A stretch of DNA of 6,440 bases from Oligoflexales bacterium (GCA_028282865.1 JANQHA010000148.1:1-6440), one strand, 5' to 3'. Positions 1-6,414 are shown, counted from the stretch's first letter. Numbers and translations are program-made. Notes: generated by a model not told the origin, from the sequence alone.

Positions 1-534
1 AGCTAAGTCTAAATTCTGAAGGTGCAGTGGGCCACCCCCCTCTACTCTTGCGAGCTCAAGACTTCGCTCCACCCGGTTCTCGAGGCGATTTGTATCCTCA
101 AGCAATCGTTTAGATAAAGGGAATAAATACTGGTCCTTGGTACTGTACTCCTCGATAGTCTCGGCCTGAAGTCTAATACTAGTTAGCGGTGTTTTAAGCT
201 CGTGGGTCAGTGACGCAAAAAAAGCTTGTAATGAACTATTGCGCCGGATATCTCGTAAATACAAACCGACTAAAAACAAGCTCGTCACTACCACCACTGC
301 AATAAACCAAATAGACTCAGAGATAATCATATTTCTAACTGGCTGACGGAACCCGACCTCAACAGAAGAGTCAAACCGACTCAAAGCATTTTTTAACTCA
401 AAAATTTCATCATTTTGTTCAAGCAAAAGGTGTCCCCACCAAATAACTAGTGCTATCGTACAGCACAACTGTAGCAGTGATAAAACCATCACAGACCGAA
501 GTTGAAAGCCAAACGGTGATGAGATCTTCCCCAA
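1..534 (-). CDS. Sensor histidine kinase, N-terminal part (runs off the left edge); HemK-like by context
   Basis: The 178 visible residues form the sensor half of a membrane histidine kinase. A hydrophobic segment lies at about residues 14-38 and another at about 74-93, enclosing a short, probably periplasmic loop of about 35 residues. No HAMP domain is apparent. The second membrane segment leads directly into a HisKA dimerisation domain with the H-box FFASLTHELKTPL, in which H111 is the expected autophosphorylated histidine. A helix with LLEDTNRLENRVERSLELAR follows. The ATP-binding domain and the stop lie beyond position 1. The start is taken as TTG at 534-532, because AGGAG sits 6 nt upstream (545-541) and the codon begins one base after the hemL stop. 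An ATG at 489-487 would cut into the first membrane segment and has no comparable ribosome site. Placement behind hemL implies cotranscription with heme genes. By analogy with Leptospira HemK, I infer a role in heme control. The kinase family is clear; the ligand is unknown. Confidence 0.9.
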   Translation of the reverse strand, partial: MGKISSPFGFQLRSVMVLSLLQLCCTIALVIWWGHLLLEQNDEIFELKNALSRFDSSVEVGFRQPVRNMIISESIWFIAVVVVTSLFLVGLYLRDIRRNSSLQAFFASLTHELKTPLTSIRLQAETIEEYSTKDQYLFPLSKRLLEDTNRLENRVERSLELARVEGGGPLHLQNLDLA

Positions 535-535
535 A

Positions 536-1846
536 CTACTCTCCTAAAACATTTTTTAGGGAGGCTACAAAGGCATCGACTAACCCTTCATTCTGCTGTT
601 CGGTATGTTTGGTTGACATAAACCCGACTTCGTAACCACTAGGAGCTAAATAGTAACCTCTAGAAAGTAGCTCAGGATAAAAACGGCTGTATAGGTTCTT
701 TTGCATCTGAGGAATTTGATTTGGAGTTCGAATTGCCCCATCTGGCGATTCTACTTCTCCCAGACCAGCCCAAAATATCGAGCCAAAACTTTGAACTGTC
801 AGATCTAAAGATAATTCTTTCGAAGATAAACTCTTGAGACGCTCACCCATCTTTTGCGTGGCTGCAGCTAATTTATGGTAAGGGTTTTCGCGTAAAAGTT
901 TTTTCAACGTAGTTAAACCAGCACTCATGGCAACTGGATTGGCACTTAGTGTCCCAGCCTGATAAACAGGGCCTTCGGGTGCCACAAGTCCCATCAGGTC
1001 TTTGCGCCCGCCAAAGGCACCAACGGGAAAACCACCGCCTACAACTTTGCCGTAAGTTACAAGATCGGGTTCAATACCAGCTAACTCTGCCACCCCACCG
1101 AAGGCGACCCTAAATCCGGTTATGACTTCATCAAATATTACCAAAACATCGTGGCGCTTCGCTAAGGCAACCAAGTCTTTTAAATAGCCGTCACGTTGCA
1201 ATAGCAACCCATTGTTTGCTGGAACAGGTTCAATAATGACTGCAGCAATGTCGTTAGCATGGGTGGAGAACACTTCTTCCACCGCACTAAGATCATCAAG
1301 TGGAGCCACAATCGTTTGGCGCGCAGTCTCTTCACTAATACCAGCGCTATCTGGAGTGGCCATTTCAACTAGCCCAGAGCCGGCTGCTACCAACATTGAG
1401 TCAACATGCCCATGATAGCAACCATCAAACTTCAAAATTTTATTCTTACCGGTGGCAGCTCTAGCAACCCTCAGCGCTGACATCACAGCTTCGGTTCCAG
1501 AGTTAACAAAGCGAACCTGATCAACCCAGGGAATACGTGAAGTTATAAGCTCCGCCAATTCCAAGGAAAAAACATCGGCTGCACCAAAAGTCCACCCGTC
1601 AGCTGTAGTTTTTCGAATAGCTTCCATGACATCAGGATCGGCATGTCCTAAAATAAGAGGCCCCCAGGACATGCAGTAGTCAACGTAGCTTTTACCATCA
1701 ACATCTTCAATTAGAGACTCACTTCCTTTAGCAATAAACTTGGGGTGACTATCGACATTTTTAAAAGCCCTAACCGGTGAATGCACACCACCTGGAGTGA
1801 CTCTACGAGACCGCTCATAATATTGTTTCGACAAATCATCAGTCAT
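536..1846 (-). CDS. hemL: Glutamate-1-semialdehyde 2,1-aminomutase
   Basis: This cytosolic PLP enzyme moves the amino group of glutamate-1-semialdehyde to give 5-aminolevulinate, the second step of the C5 pathway after HemA. The protein is 436 residues, the usual length for HemL. Family landmarks are in order: TPGGVHSPVRAF at residues 17-28, the Y-C-MSWGPLILGH region around 57-68, NSGTEAVMSALRVAR at 115-129, CYHGHVDS at 143-150, the PLP-contacting DEVITGFR at 239-246, and the Schiff-base lysine K267 in TYGKVVGGGFPVGAFGG. GTLSANP follows at 299-305. The ATG at 1846-1844 overlaps the TGA of the hemC fusion (ATGA). It is preceded by AAAGGA at a good distance. That overlap and the coupled kinase downstream place it in the middle of one operon. 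All catalytic signatures are intact. A GABA-type aminotransferase is unlikely given the HemL-specific motifs. Confidence 0.97.
   Translation of the reverse strand: MTDDLSKQYYERSRRVTPGGVHSPVRAFKNVDSHPKFIAKGSESLIEDVDGKSYVDYCMSWGPLILGHADPDVMEAIRKTTADGWTFGAADVFSLELAELITSRIPWVDQVRFVNSGTEAVMSALRVARAATGKNKILKFDGCYHGHVDSMLVAAGSGLVEMATPDSAGISEETARQTIVAPLDDLSAVEEVFSTHANDIAAVIIEPVPANNGLLLQRDGYLKDLVALAKRHDVLVIFDEVITGFRVAFGGVAELAGIEPDLVTYGKVVGGGFPVGAFGGRKDLMGLVAPEGPVYQAGTLSANPVAMSAGLTTLKKLLRENPYHKLAAATQKMGERLKSLSSKELSLDLTVQSFGSIFWAGLGEVESPDGAIRTPNQIPQMQKNLYSRFYPELLSRGYYLAPSGYEVGFMSTKHTEQQNEGLVDAFVASLKNVLGE
541..545 (-). promoter_or_regulatory. Shine-Dalgarno AGGAG deciding the TTG start of the histidine kinase
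   Basis: AGGAG lies inside the last sense codons of hemL (TTA GGA GAG TAG), 6 nt before TTG at 534-532. This spacing is ideal. Ribosomes finishing hemL would be at the kinase start, so the two genes are probably translationally coupled. Confidence 0.75.
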
Positions 1847-3372
1847 ACTCTATTCCTTTTGTTGATAAATTTTAGCCAAGATTTATAACTTGGGAATGGG
1901 AAAAAATCTTGCTTTAAGTGTGTAGTCAAATGATCGGCAGTTTTACCAGCGCCGCAGCAATGAACGACATTTTCAGACACAAACTTCGAATAACAATCAA
2001 ACTGATAACCACTCGCCCAAAACACAACATCCGCGGTACCCAGGCCCTCGGCATAAAAACTATCATCCTCAAATACGACGTCATAGGGAGCGATAGCTTC
2101 GCATTCTTGCCACCCCGAGACAGCCTTCGAGTGAGTCAACACGCACCATTCCTCTAATTTTGGAAGAGAAAGAATGCGCTTACCAATAAGCGGCCTTATA
2201 AACTCAAAGCCCAGACTATCGGCACAACCTTCTACCCACACACCCATTTCAGCAAGCTTTCTCCAGCTTCGAAAGCCTGAACACCAGACTCGCGCGTTGT
2301 TAAGTTGAGTGGTGTTAATTCCAAGAACCGATCGAGCATTAGCAACAAAGTATACAGGTTTCTTTGGCACCGACACTTCCAATGCGTCTCGCCTGGGACG
2401 ACACTTCATCCCATCCCATATTTTACAATTTGAAAAAACACGGTGCTCGGGTTCATCCCAAATCAGATCATCAACACTTTCATTATTGGCTTTCAAACCC
2501 TTTTGAAACATGACAGATCCGACGCGCCCAGCATCAACCACACTGATACCAAAACGCTGGTGGCAACCACCACCCCACTCTGCCATCAGCTCCCTTTCTC
2601 GAGAAATCTGTTGGAAACTATCAGCGTCATGGATTGGTCTAATTGCGCTGTATGTAGCCTCATCGTCTTCGCGACATTCAACTGCCAACGCTCCTTGGCC
2701 CGGTGATGTCGGGTTTTGACTTAGCGGAGGTATCATCCACCTCACATCACATAATAACTCAACGATGGAATCGCGGCTCTCACTAGCCTCCGCCAAACGG
2801 GATAAGCCGGCAAGCGCTAGAACCACACCATCCAAATATTTAGCATGGCTAACTTTCTCGTGGATGCGACTTAAACGTGTATGAACATTCCCTCGGATCT
2901 CAACAAATTCAAACTTGGGCGAGGCATGATCACTGACCTTAGGAAGACCTACCTTTAGAAATTCAGACAAGTTATGCAAACGTCTTGGTGACGAAGTCCC
3001 TATACGCAGAGGCTTGTTTGCCACCATACGATCTAGAGCATGACGGTTAAATAATAAGACATCCCGTATATCTTCACGAGCTGGTATCGCAGCAAGTTTG
3101 ACTCCGGATGGACGTTCTAAGCTAAGGTCTTTTAAGGAATGGACCGTAAAATCAACCTCTTTATTGAGAAGGGCGGTATCAAGCTCTTTAACAAAAAACT
3201 CTTTGCCATCGATCTGACTTAAAGCAACATCAAGGATGCGATCTCCCTGAGTTTCAATGCCCACAAGCTCTACTTTAAGCCCGGGGTTGCTTTTCATAAC
3301 TTGATCAGCAACCATCTGGCTTTGAGTTCTAGCTAAAGGTGATTTTCTGGTACCTAATCGGAGAGTTTTCAT
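1843..3372 (-). CDS. hemC: Porphobilinogen deaminase fused to a uroporphyrinogen-III synthase-like domain (HemC-HemD)
   Basis: At 509 residues it is about 200 longer than an ordinary HemC. Residues 1 to about 330 are porphobilinogen deaminase, which joins four porphobilinogens into hydroxymethylbilane. Visible motifs are LGTRKSPLARTQSQMVAD (6-23), the catalytic-aspartate motif DFTVHSLKDL (D74), GTSSPRR (125-131), EIRGNV (158-163), SPGQGALAVECR (223-234) and the dipyrromethane-binding cysteine C270 in GGGCHQR. Small insertions sit near residues 138-155 and 206-222. Residues from about 335 to 509 resemble part of uroporphyrinogen-III synthase: a VWCSGFRSWRKLAEMG segment (362-377), ADVVFWASGYQFD (447-459), then a CGAGKTADHL stretch (473-482) and FPSYKSWLKFI (493-503), laid out like the C-terminal half of HemD. 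That would close the ring to uroporphyrinogen III. A HemC/HemD bifunctional protein is known in Leptospira. HemC is certain; activity of the tail is inferred. The ATG has only a weak upstream GAGCGG, and the stop overlaps hemL. Confidence 0.93.
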   Translation of the reverse strand: MKTLRLGTRKSPLARTQSQMVADQVMKSNPGLKVELVGIETQGDRILDVALSQIDGKEFFVKELDTALLNKEVDFTVHSLKDLSLERPSGVKLAAIPAREDIRDVLLFNRHALDRMVANKPLRIGTSSPRRLHNLSEFLKVGLPKVSDHASPKFEFVEIRGNVHTRLSRIHEKVSHAKYLDGVVLALAGLSRLAEASESRDSIVELLCDVRWMIPPLSQNPTSPGQGALAVECREDDEATYSAIRPIHDADSFQQISRERELMAEWGGGCHQRFGISVVDAGRVGSVMFQKGLKANNESVDDLIWDEPEHRVFSNCKIWDGMKCRPRRDALEVSVPKKPVYFVANARSVLGINTTQLNNARVWCSGFRSWRKLAEMGVWVEGCADSLGFEFIRPLIGKRILSLPKLEEWCVLTHSKAVSGWQECEAIAPYDVVFEDDSFYAEGLGTADVVFWASGYQFDCYSKFVSENVVHCCGAGKTADHLTTHLKQDFFPFPSYKSWLKFINKRNRV

Positions 3373-3451
3373 CTACCGCTCGTCTTTGAAACTTTATGCT
3401 GCGTTCTCGTCAAAATGCTCCTCGCGGTACTAATGCTGTACTGTCTTCGTC
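3373..3451 (-). repeat. Possible dispersed or degenerate tandem repeat between hemA and hemC
   Basis: This is the hemC-proximal part of the 144-bp gap after hemA. Read on the minus strand it holds two loosely similar adjacent blocks, 3451-3412 and 3411-3373 (40 and 39 bp). Each opens with GACGA, has CAGCAT in the middle, and ends in a GAGGAGC or GACGAGCGG motif. The second block runs right up to the hemC ATG and supplies the only purine-rich sequence before it. The GACGAG/CAGCATAAAG style reminds me of small intergenic repeats seen many times per genome in some marine bacteria, but this is recollection and cannot be confirmed from one copy. The rest of the gap (3452-3516) shows no clear hairpin or promoter. 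Confidence 0.3.
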
Positions 3452-3516
3452 GCACTTTTCCTGCGGTTTTGCCTGAAAGCGCAAACACAATCGCTGTATA
3501 AAGCCGGTGTTTGCTA

Positions 3517-4476
3517 TCACATCAGTCCAGTCAAATCTTCCCACCCATGATTCATACTAATTGCATCCATTAGGTGTCGATGCTTGGCTTTTATATGACA
3601 TGCTTCTTTGGCTTGCATCACTTTCTCGTTCTTAATTTGATTCTGATCTTCTTGAAGGGCAAATATATCAGTCAATGTAAGTAAATCAACCTTATTCCAG
3701 TGCCCCGCGTTGGCCTTTTTTCCACCTAGATGAATCGTTCTACCTGGTTGTTCACTTTGAGCTCGTGCTTCGACCCATTTTTGTTCATCGTCAATTCCCA
3801 TGGGGGTACAGATGACAACGTGATCGGCATAGCCGATATACTCATGAAGCTCATCATCACCAACTGCTACCACATGATGAGCAGATGACTGCACAAGCTT
3901 TTTCAGCAAATTCCCAAGCTTTTTCTTATCTCGGTTCCATAGGCACAACTTATACTTAGTAAATAAAGGAGCCACAGCTTGACCCAACTCACCAGCTCCA
4001 ATCACCAGTATCCGGTCCTCTGGCTCCGGACTCATGAGTTTACGAGCAAGCGAGGCATAAGATGCACCACCGATACCTTGTAAAAACTCCGACCTAATTT
4101 CTTTACAGTCAGTAAAAAGTTTTTGCATCCAGGGACGCAGCGCAACTGCGAAATCACTATTACCGCTATTTAGGGCTTTCCAGGCTGTCTTAACCTGTGA
4201 AAAGATTTCTGTCTCTCCTTTCACCAGGCTTTCTAAGCCACAAGAAACGGAAAGCAAATAGCTATAAGCAGCTACGCCTCGATAAACCTGACCTGACCTA
4301 GCCTCAACAAAATGATCTTCAAAGATCTGACCTGGCTCCAATGTAAAAAGCCAAAGGTCTCTCAGACAAGTCTGTACGCTGAACGATGTCTGCGCACTCA
4401 TATAATGACGAAGCGCCGAACGCTTCGAATCATTATTTACACTGTTTTGTACAACTACGATCTCTTCTAAAAACAT
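3517..4476 (-). CDS. hemA: Glutamyl-tRNA reductase, short divergent form
   Basis: It reduces glutamyl-tRNA(Glu) with NADPH to glutamate-1-semialdehyde, the committed step of C5 heme synthesis, and hands it to HemL. The protein has 319 residues against roughly 420 for a typical HemA. The N-terminal catalytic domain is trimmed. QTCLR at residues 35-39 stands where STCNR is usual, giving catalytic cysteine C37 and arginine R39. The family block LLSVSCGLESLVKGETEIFSQVKTAW (74-99, quoted here only as an anchor) is well kept around GLES-GE-QVK. A Rossmann motif VIGAGELGQAV (158-168) and WNRD (180-183) mark the NADPH domain. The C-terminal helical dimerisation region is reduced to about 45-50 residues. 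ATG 4476 is the only start candidate before an in-frame upstream stop near 4523. Its TAGG is only 3 nt away, so initiation may be weak. As first gene of the heme operon, behind two operator-like sites, it is probably the control point. Family assignment is good; catalytic details are unusual. Confidence 0.87.
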   Translation of the reverse strand: MFLEEIVVVQNSVNNDSKRSALRHYMSAQTSFSVQTCLRDLWLFTLEPGQIFEDHFVEARSGQVYRGVAAYSYLLSVSCGLESLVKGETEIFSQVKTAWKALNSGNSDFAVALRPWMQKLFTDCKEIRSEFLQGIGGASYASLARKLMSPEPEDRILVIGAGELGQAVAPLFTKYKLCLWNRDKKKLGNLLKKLVQSSAHHVVAVGDDELHEYIGYADHVVICTPMGIDDEQKWVEARAQSEQPGRTIHLGGKKANAGHWNKVDLLTLTDIFALQEDQNQIKNEKVMQAKEACHIKAKHRHLMDAISMNHGWEDLTGLM

Positions 4477-4508
4477 AAACCTATCATGACATAGTGAATA
4501 ATTAGTTC

Positions 4509-4524
4509 TGTCACAGTAGAGTCA
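4509..4524 (-). promoter_or_regulatory. Direct repeat resembling the Leptospira HemR box
   Basis: On the minus strand the site reads TGACT, six bases (CTACTG), then TGACA. Extended, it is two copies of CTA-NN-GTGAC with an 11-bp period, as expected for head-to-tail binding of an OmpR/PhoB-type response regulator. As I recall it, the Leptospira HemR motif is TGACA-N6-TGACA, found before hemA and hmuO; this site differs at one position. It ends 32 bp before the hemA ATG. The GTGACA half could also double as a -35 element, though no convincing -10 follows. The match and the position are seen directly; the regulator is inferred from the kinase at the operon end. Confidence 0.5.
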
Positions 4525-4531
4525 CGATAGC

Positions 4532-4576
4532 AAAAAAAACCTATAAAAACAGATAATTGAGAACCATTCTCAATTA
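4532..4576 (-). terminator. Possible Rho-independent terminator of the FecR gene
   Basis: Reading leftward after the FecR stop, the 10-bp-arm hairpin (4576-4554) is followed after 4 nt by five T (4549-4545) and, further on, eight T (4539-4532). The stem is AT-rich and the T run does not touch it, so termination would be leaky at best. The hairpin overlaps the Fur-like site. Confidence 0.35.
4554..4576. promoter_or_regulatory. Fur-box-like palindrome upstream of hemA
   Basis: Perfect 10-bp arms TAATTGAGAA and TTCTCAATTA flank a CCA centre. The core TGAGAAC-C-ATTCTCA fits the 7-1-7 Fur recognition pattern (TGATAAT or TGAGAAT, one base, then its mirror) with one deviation. It lies 78-100 bp upstream of the hemA start, where an iron-responsive repressor could act on heme synthesis. 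The same hairpin could instead terminate the FecR gene, listed separately. Both uses are possible. Confidence 0.45.
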
Positions 4577-4588
4577 GCCTCACTCCCT

Positions 4589-5575
4589 TCAGAGCGGAGT
4601 ATAGTATTTTTCGTACACATCTTCAGATTCAGCTCCTAAGTCGGGCTTCTCTCGTCCCAATTTAGGCGTCTGCTTACGGACACGAGCTTTATGAATCTGA
4701 TCCTCGACCGCATCTATATCATCGCCATTTTCAGTCGATTTCTTGAGTCTATCGTGCAAAATAGGATCGTATTCTTTGATGTCACTTAAAGTCGTCTTAA
4801 GTGCTTTTTTCTCAAGCTCAGCGATTAACTGCTCCTGCTTTAGGTCTTCTGGAGTCGCCTTTGAAGCAGGGATACTTTTCTTAACCTTTGTAACCTTTTG
4901 AATCACTTCAAGCCTTTTAGGGGTAGTTTTAGTTAACGCTACTTTGACCTTCCTCTTACGTTTCTTTTTAATAGCAGACTCTTTTGCTTCGGGCCCAATG
5001 TTTAAAGAGTATCCCGTAGAAACCTTTACCGGTTTAGGATTCTTAACCCCAGTTGGTACGGCCAAGACCTGGCCTCTCAGAACGGTTACTTCCGATTGAC
5101 CTCTAGCATCACGCGCACGAACAAAAAAGTCGGTTCCACGCACGCCCATCACCATTGAGCGAGTTCTCACTTTCATTCCAGATCTTGGGCCACCTTTCTT
5201 AACACTTGACCGAAGAGTTCCCATGAGCAAGTTAACTTCTGGTTTTGAGCCTTTTGTACCCCAAGCAATTTTATAAGAGCTTAATGCAGAAACAGTAAAT
5301 TGATCGCCGTTATCAAAAACGAGCCTAGCCCGAGCACCCTTTCCAGTTTGAATGACCTCACCATTGCCCAGTTTTTGTCCGCGTTTAGCTTTCTTAACCG
5401 AATAGTACTTACCATCATACAAAACTTGTTTCTCAGTCTTTTTAAGGGTCGTACTAGGCTTTGACAGAATTTTTACACTGCCAAACTTTCTCGTAATCGT
5501 AGCATCGTTGCCTTTCGCTACTACTAACTGCGGTAAAATAGCTAAAATTGCTAAAAGGATAAGAACAACCTTCAT
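4589..5575 (-). CDS. Secreted FecR-domain protein
   Basis: A 328-residue exported protein. Residues 1-20 are a Sec signal peptide (MKVVLILLAILAILPQLVVA) with probable cleavage before KGND. A FecR-type domain occupies about residues 58-195, with the hallmark order GEVIQTGKGARARLVFDNGD, a NLLMGTLRSS block (115-124) and MGVRGTDFFVR (143-153). After it comes a strongly basic stretch (KKKRKRKVKV, 203-212), then a charged, probably helical or disordered tail ending in acidic residues. There is no transmembrane anchor or cytoplasmic N-terminus, so this is not a classic FecR anti-sigma regulator. In this group of proteins the domain usually sits in the periplasm or cell envelope with unknown ligand. 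The start is supported by GGGAG 7 nt before ATG 5575. It is co-oriented with hemA across a 112-bp gap that contains operators and a possible terminator, so it is probably a separate unit. The domain is sure; the role is unknown. Confidence 0.85.
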   Translation of the reverse strand: MKVVLILLAILAILPQLVVAKGNDATITRKFGSVKILSKPSTTLKKTEKQVLYDGKYYSVKKAKRGQKLGNGEVIQTGKGARARLVFDNGDQFTVSALSSYKIAWGTKGSKPEVNLLMGTLRSSVKKGGPRSGMKVRTRSMVMGVRGTDFFVRARDARGQSEVTVLRGQVLAVPTGVKNPKPVKVSTGYSLNIGPEAKESAIKKKRKRKVKVALTKTTPKRLEVIQKVTKVKKSIPASKATPEDLKQEQLIAELEKKALKTTLSDIKEYDPILHDRLKKSTENGDDIDAVEDQIHKARVRKQTPKLGREKPDLGAESEDVYEKYYTPL

Positions 5576-5626
5576 GAAACAACTCCCATAAATTTTTAGT
5601 TTTTTCTAAGACTGAAATAAAGTAAA

Positions 5627-5632
5627 ATTATA
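5627..5632 (-). promoter_or_regulatory. Candidate -10 box for the FecR gene in the AT-rich divergent region
   Basis: A perfect TATAAT reads leftward at 5632-5627, about 52 bp before the FecR ATG. No good -35 hexamer sits 16-18 bp further upstream. On the plus strand the overlapping TATATT (5629-5634) could serve the divergent gene at 5676. The 100-bp gap is very AT-rich, so chance matches are likely. Confidence 0.3.
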
Positions 5633-5675
5633 TTTTAAATTAAACTAACAAATTTAAAAAGGACCTCTACAAAAT

Positions 5676-6413
5676 ATGCGAAACTTTAGCAAATTAACCA
5701 TTGCAGTTGTATGCGGTATTTTATCAACAGCTGTCGCATCAGGCGAAACCAGTAAGCAAGGATTTTCCTACCCAGAGCTACTGGTGGTGCCGAAAGCTTC
5801 TGAACGACTTAAAAAAGAGGCCCAATTAGAAAATCGCAACTCATGGACTCGCCATATTCCGGTACAGGTTTCGGCATTGGTGACCTTAGGTGCAGGAATG
5901 ATGGCAATGCAAGACAAAAACCACAACAAAGACGAGAGAGAAACTGCAAAAGGAGCAGGACAGTTAGCTACTATGGTCGGTGGTGGCTGGCTAGGTGCTA
6001 CAGTTCTAGCTTCGGCACTCTACCGCCCCTATCGCAGCTGTCTTAAAACCGTAAGACCCTCTAGCCCCAAGAACAGAAAAGATCAACTAGTTAGAGAGCG
6101 AGCGGCCGAAGAGTGCATCGATGCGCCAGCTAGTTTAGGAAGAAAAGCTAGCTGGCTATCCTTTTTAACAAACCTTGCAGCCGGAGTTTATGTTGCGTCA
6201 ACGGCAGACGAGGACCTTACCAAAGCAGTTGGTGGCACAGCAGCTTTAGCTGCATTCGCGCCTATGATGTTTAGCTATCACTGGGAGGACGTTAAATCCT
6301 ACCATCAAGACTACAAAAAAAGAATATATGGGCCTATCGTTCAGTCAGGGGTTAGCTACAGGATGCACCTGGGAAAGCTTAGCCCGGCCGTCACCGCTGG
6401 TATCCTTTTTTAG
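5676..6413 (+). CDS. Exported protein of unknown function with several hydrophobic segments
   Basis: I do not recognise this 245-residue protein. It opens with a Sec signal peptide, residues 1-21, with AVA before SGE as the likely cleavage site. Four glycine/alanine-rich hydrophobic stretches follow, at about 61-78, 93-116 (with GGGWLGATVLASALY), 159-176 and 183-200. They are arranged as two hairpins separated by a basic, polar segment (117-150). That segment contains C122 and C147, which could form a disulfide if exported. The C-terminus (SYRMHLGKLSPAVTAGILF) ends in phenylalanine, as many outer-membrane strands do, but the rest does not read as a beta barrel. A small inner-membrane or envelope protein is equally possible. 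ATG 5676 is preceded by AAGGA with a long 12-nt spacer, so initiation may be modest. No better in-frame start is nearby. It is transcribed away from the FecR gene, and base composition is like its neighbours. Confidence 0.75.
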   Translation: MRNFSKLTIAVVCGILSTAVASGETSKQGFSYPELLVVPKASERLKKEAQLENRNSWTRHIPVQVSALVTLGAGMMAMQDKNHNKDERETAKGAGQLATMVGGGWLGATVLASALYRPYRSCLKTVRPSSPKNRKDQLVRERAAEECIDAPASLGRKASWLSFLTNLAAGVYVASTADEDLTKAVGGTAALAAFAPMMFSYHWEDVKSYHQDYKKRIYGPIVQSGVSYRMHLGKLSPAVTAGILF

Positions 6414-6414
6414 C

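Noticed and set aside
450..635. Plus-strand frame of 61 codons across the hemL-kinase junction
   Set aside because: Antisense to the end of hemL and the start of the kinase. No ribosome site or recognisable protein.
1180..1415. Frames within hemL on both strands
   Set aside because: Shadow frames of hemL, whose catalytic motifs occupy the same bases.
1918..2719. Several plus-strand frames opposite hemC
   Set aside because: They lie antisense to a clearly coding, motif-rich gene, have no ribosome sites and show no protein-like composition.
3369..3488. Small frame on the minus strand from GTG 3488, 39 residues, very basic, whose TGA overlaps the hemC ATG
   Set aside because: No ribosome site before the GTG, no recognisable domain, and the frame runs through the repeat-like sequence. 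The ATGA overlap could be chance.
4486..4514. Promoter with GTGACA as -35 and TGTCAT or TATGTC as -10 directly before hemA
   Set aside because: The -10 match is poor, spacing is 17 or 15, and it would leave almost no leader. I kept only the direct repeat as a regulatory call.
5843..6046. Second plus-strand frame inside the 5676-6413 gene
   Set aside because: The longer frame has a signal peptide and coherent hydrophobic segments; this one is rich in Arg/Ser as expected for an off-frame reading.
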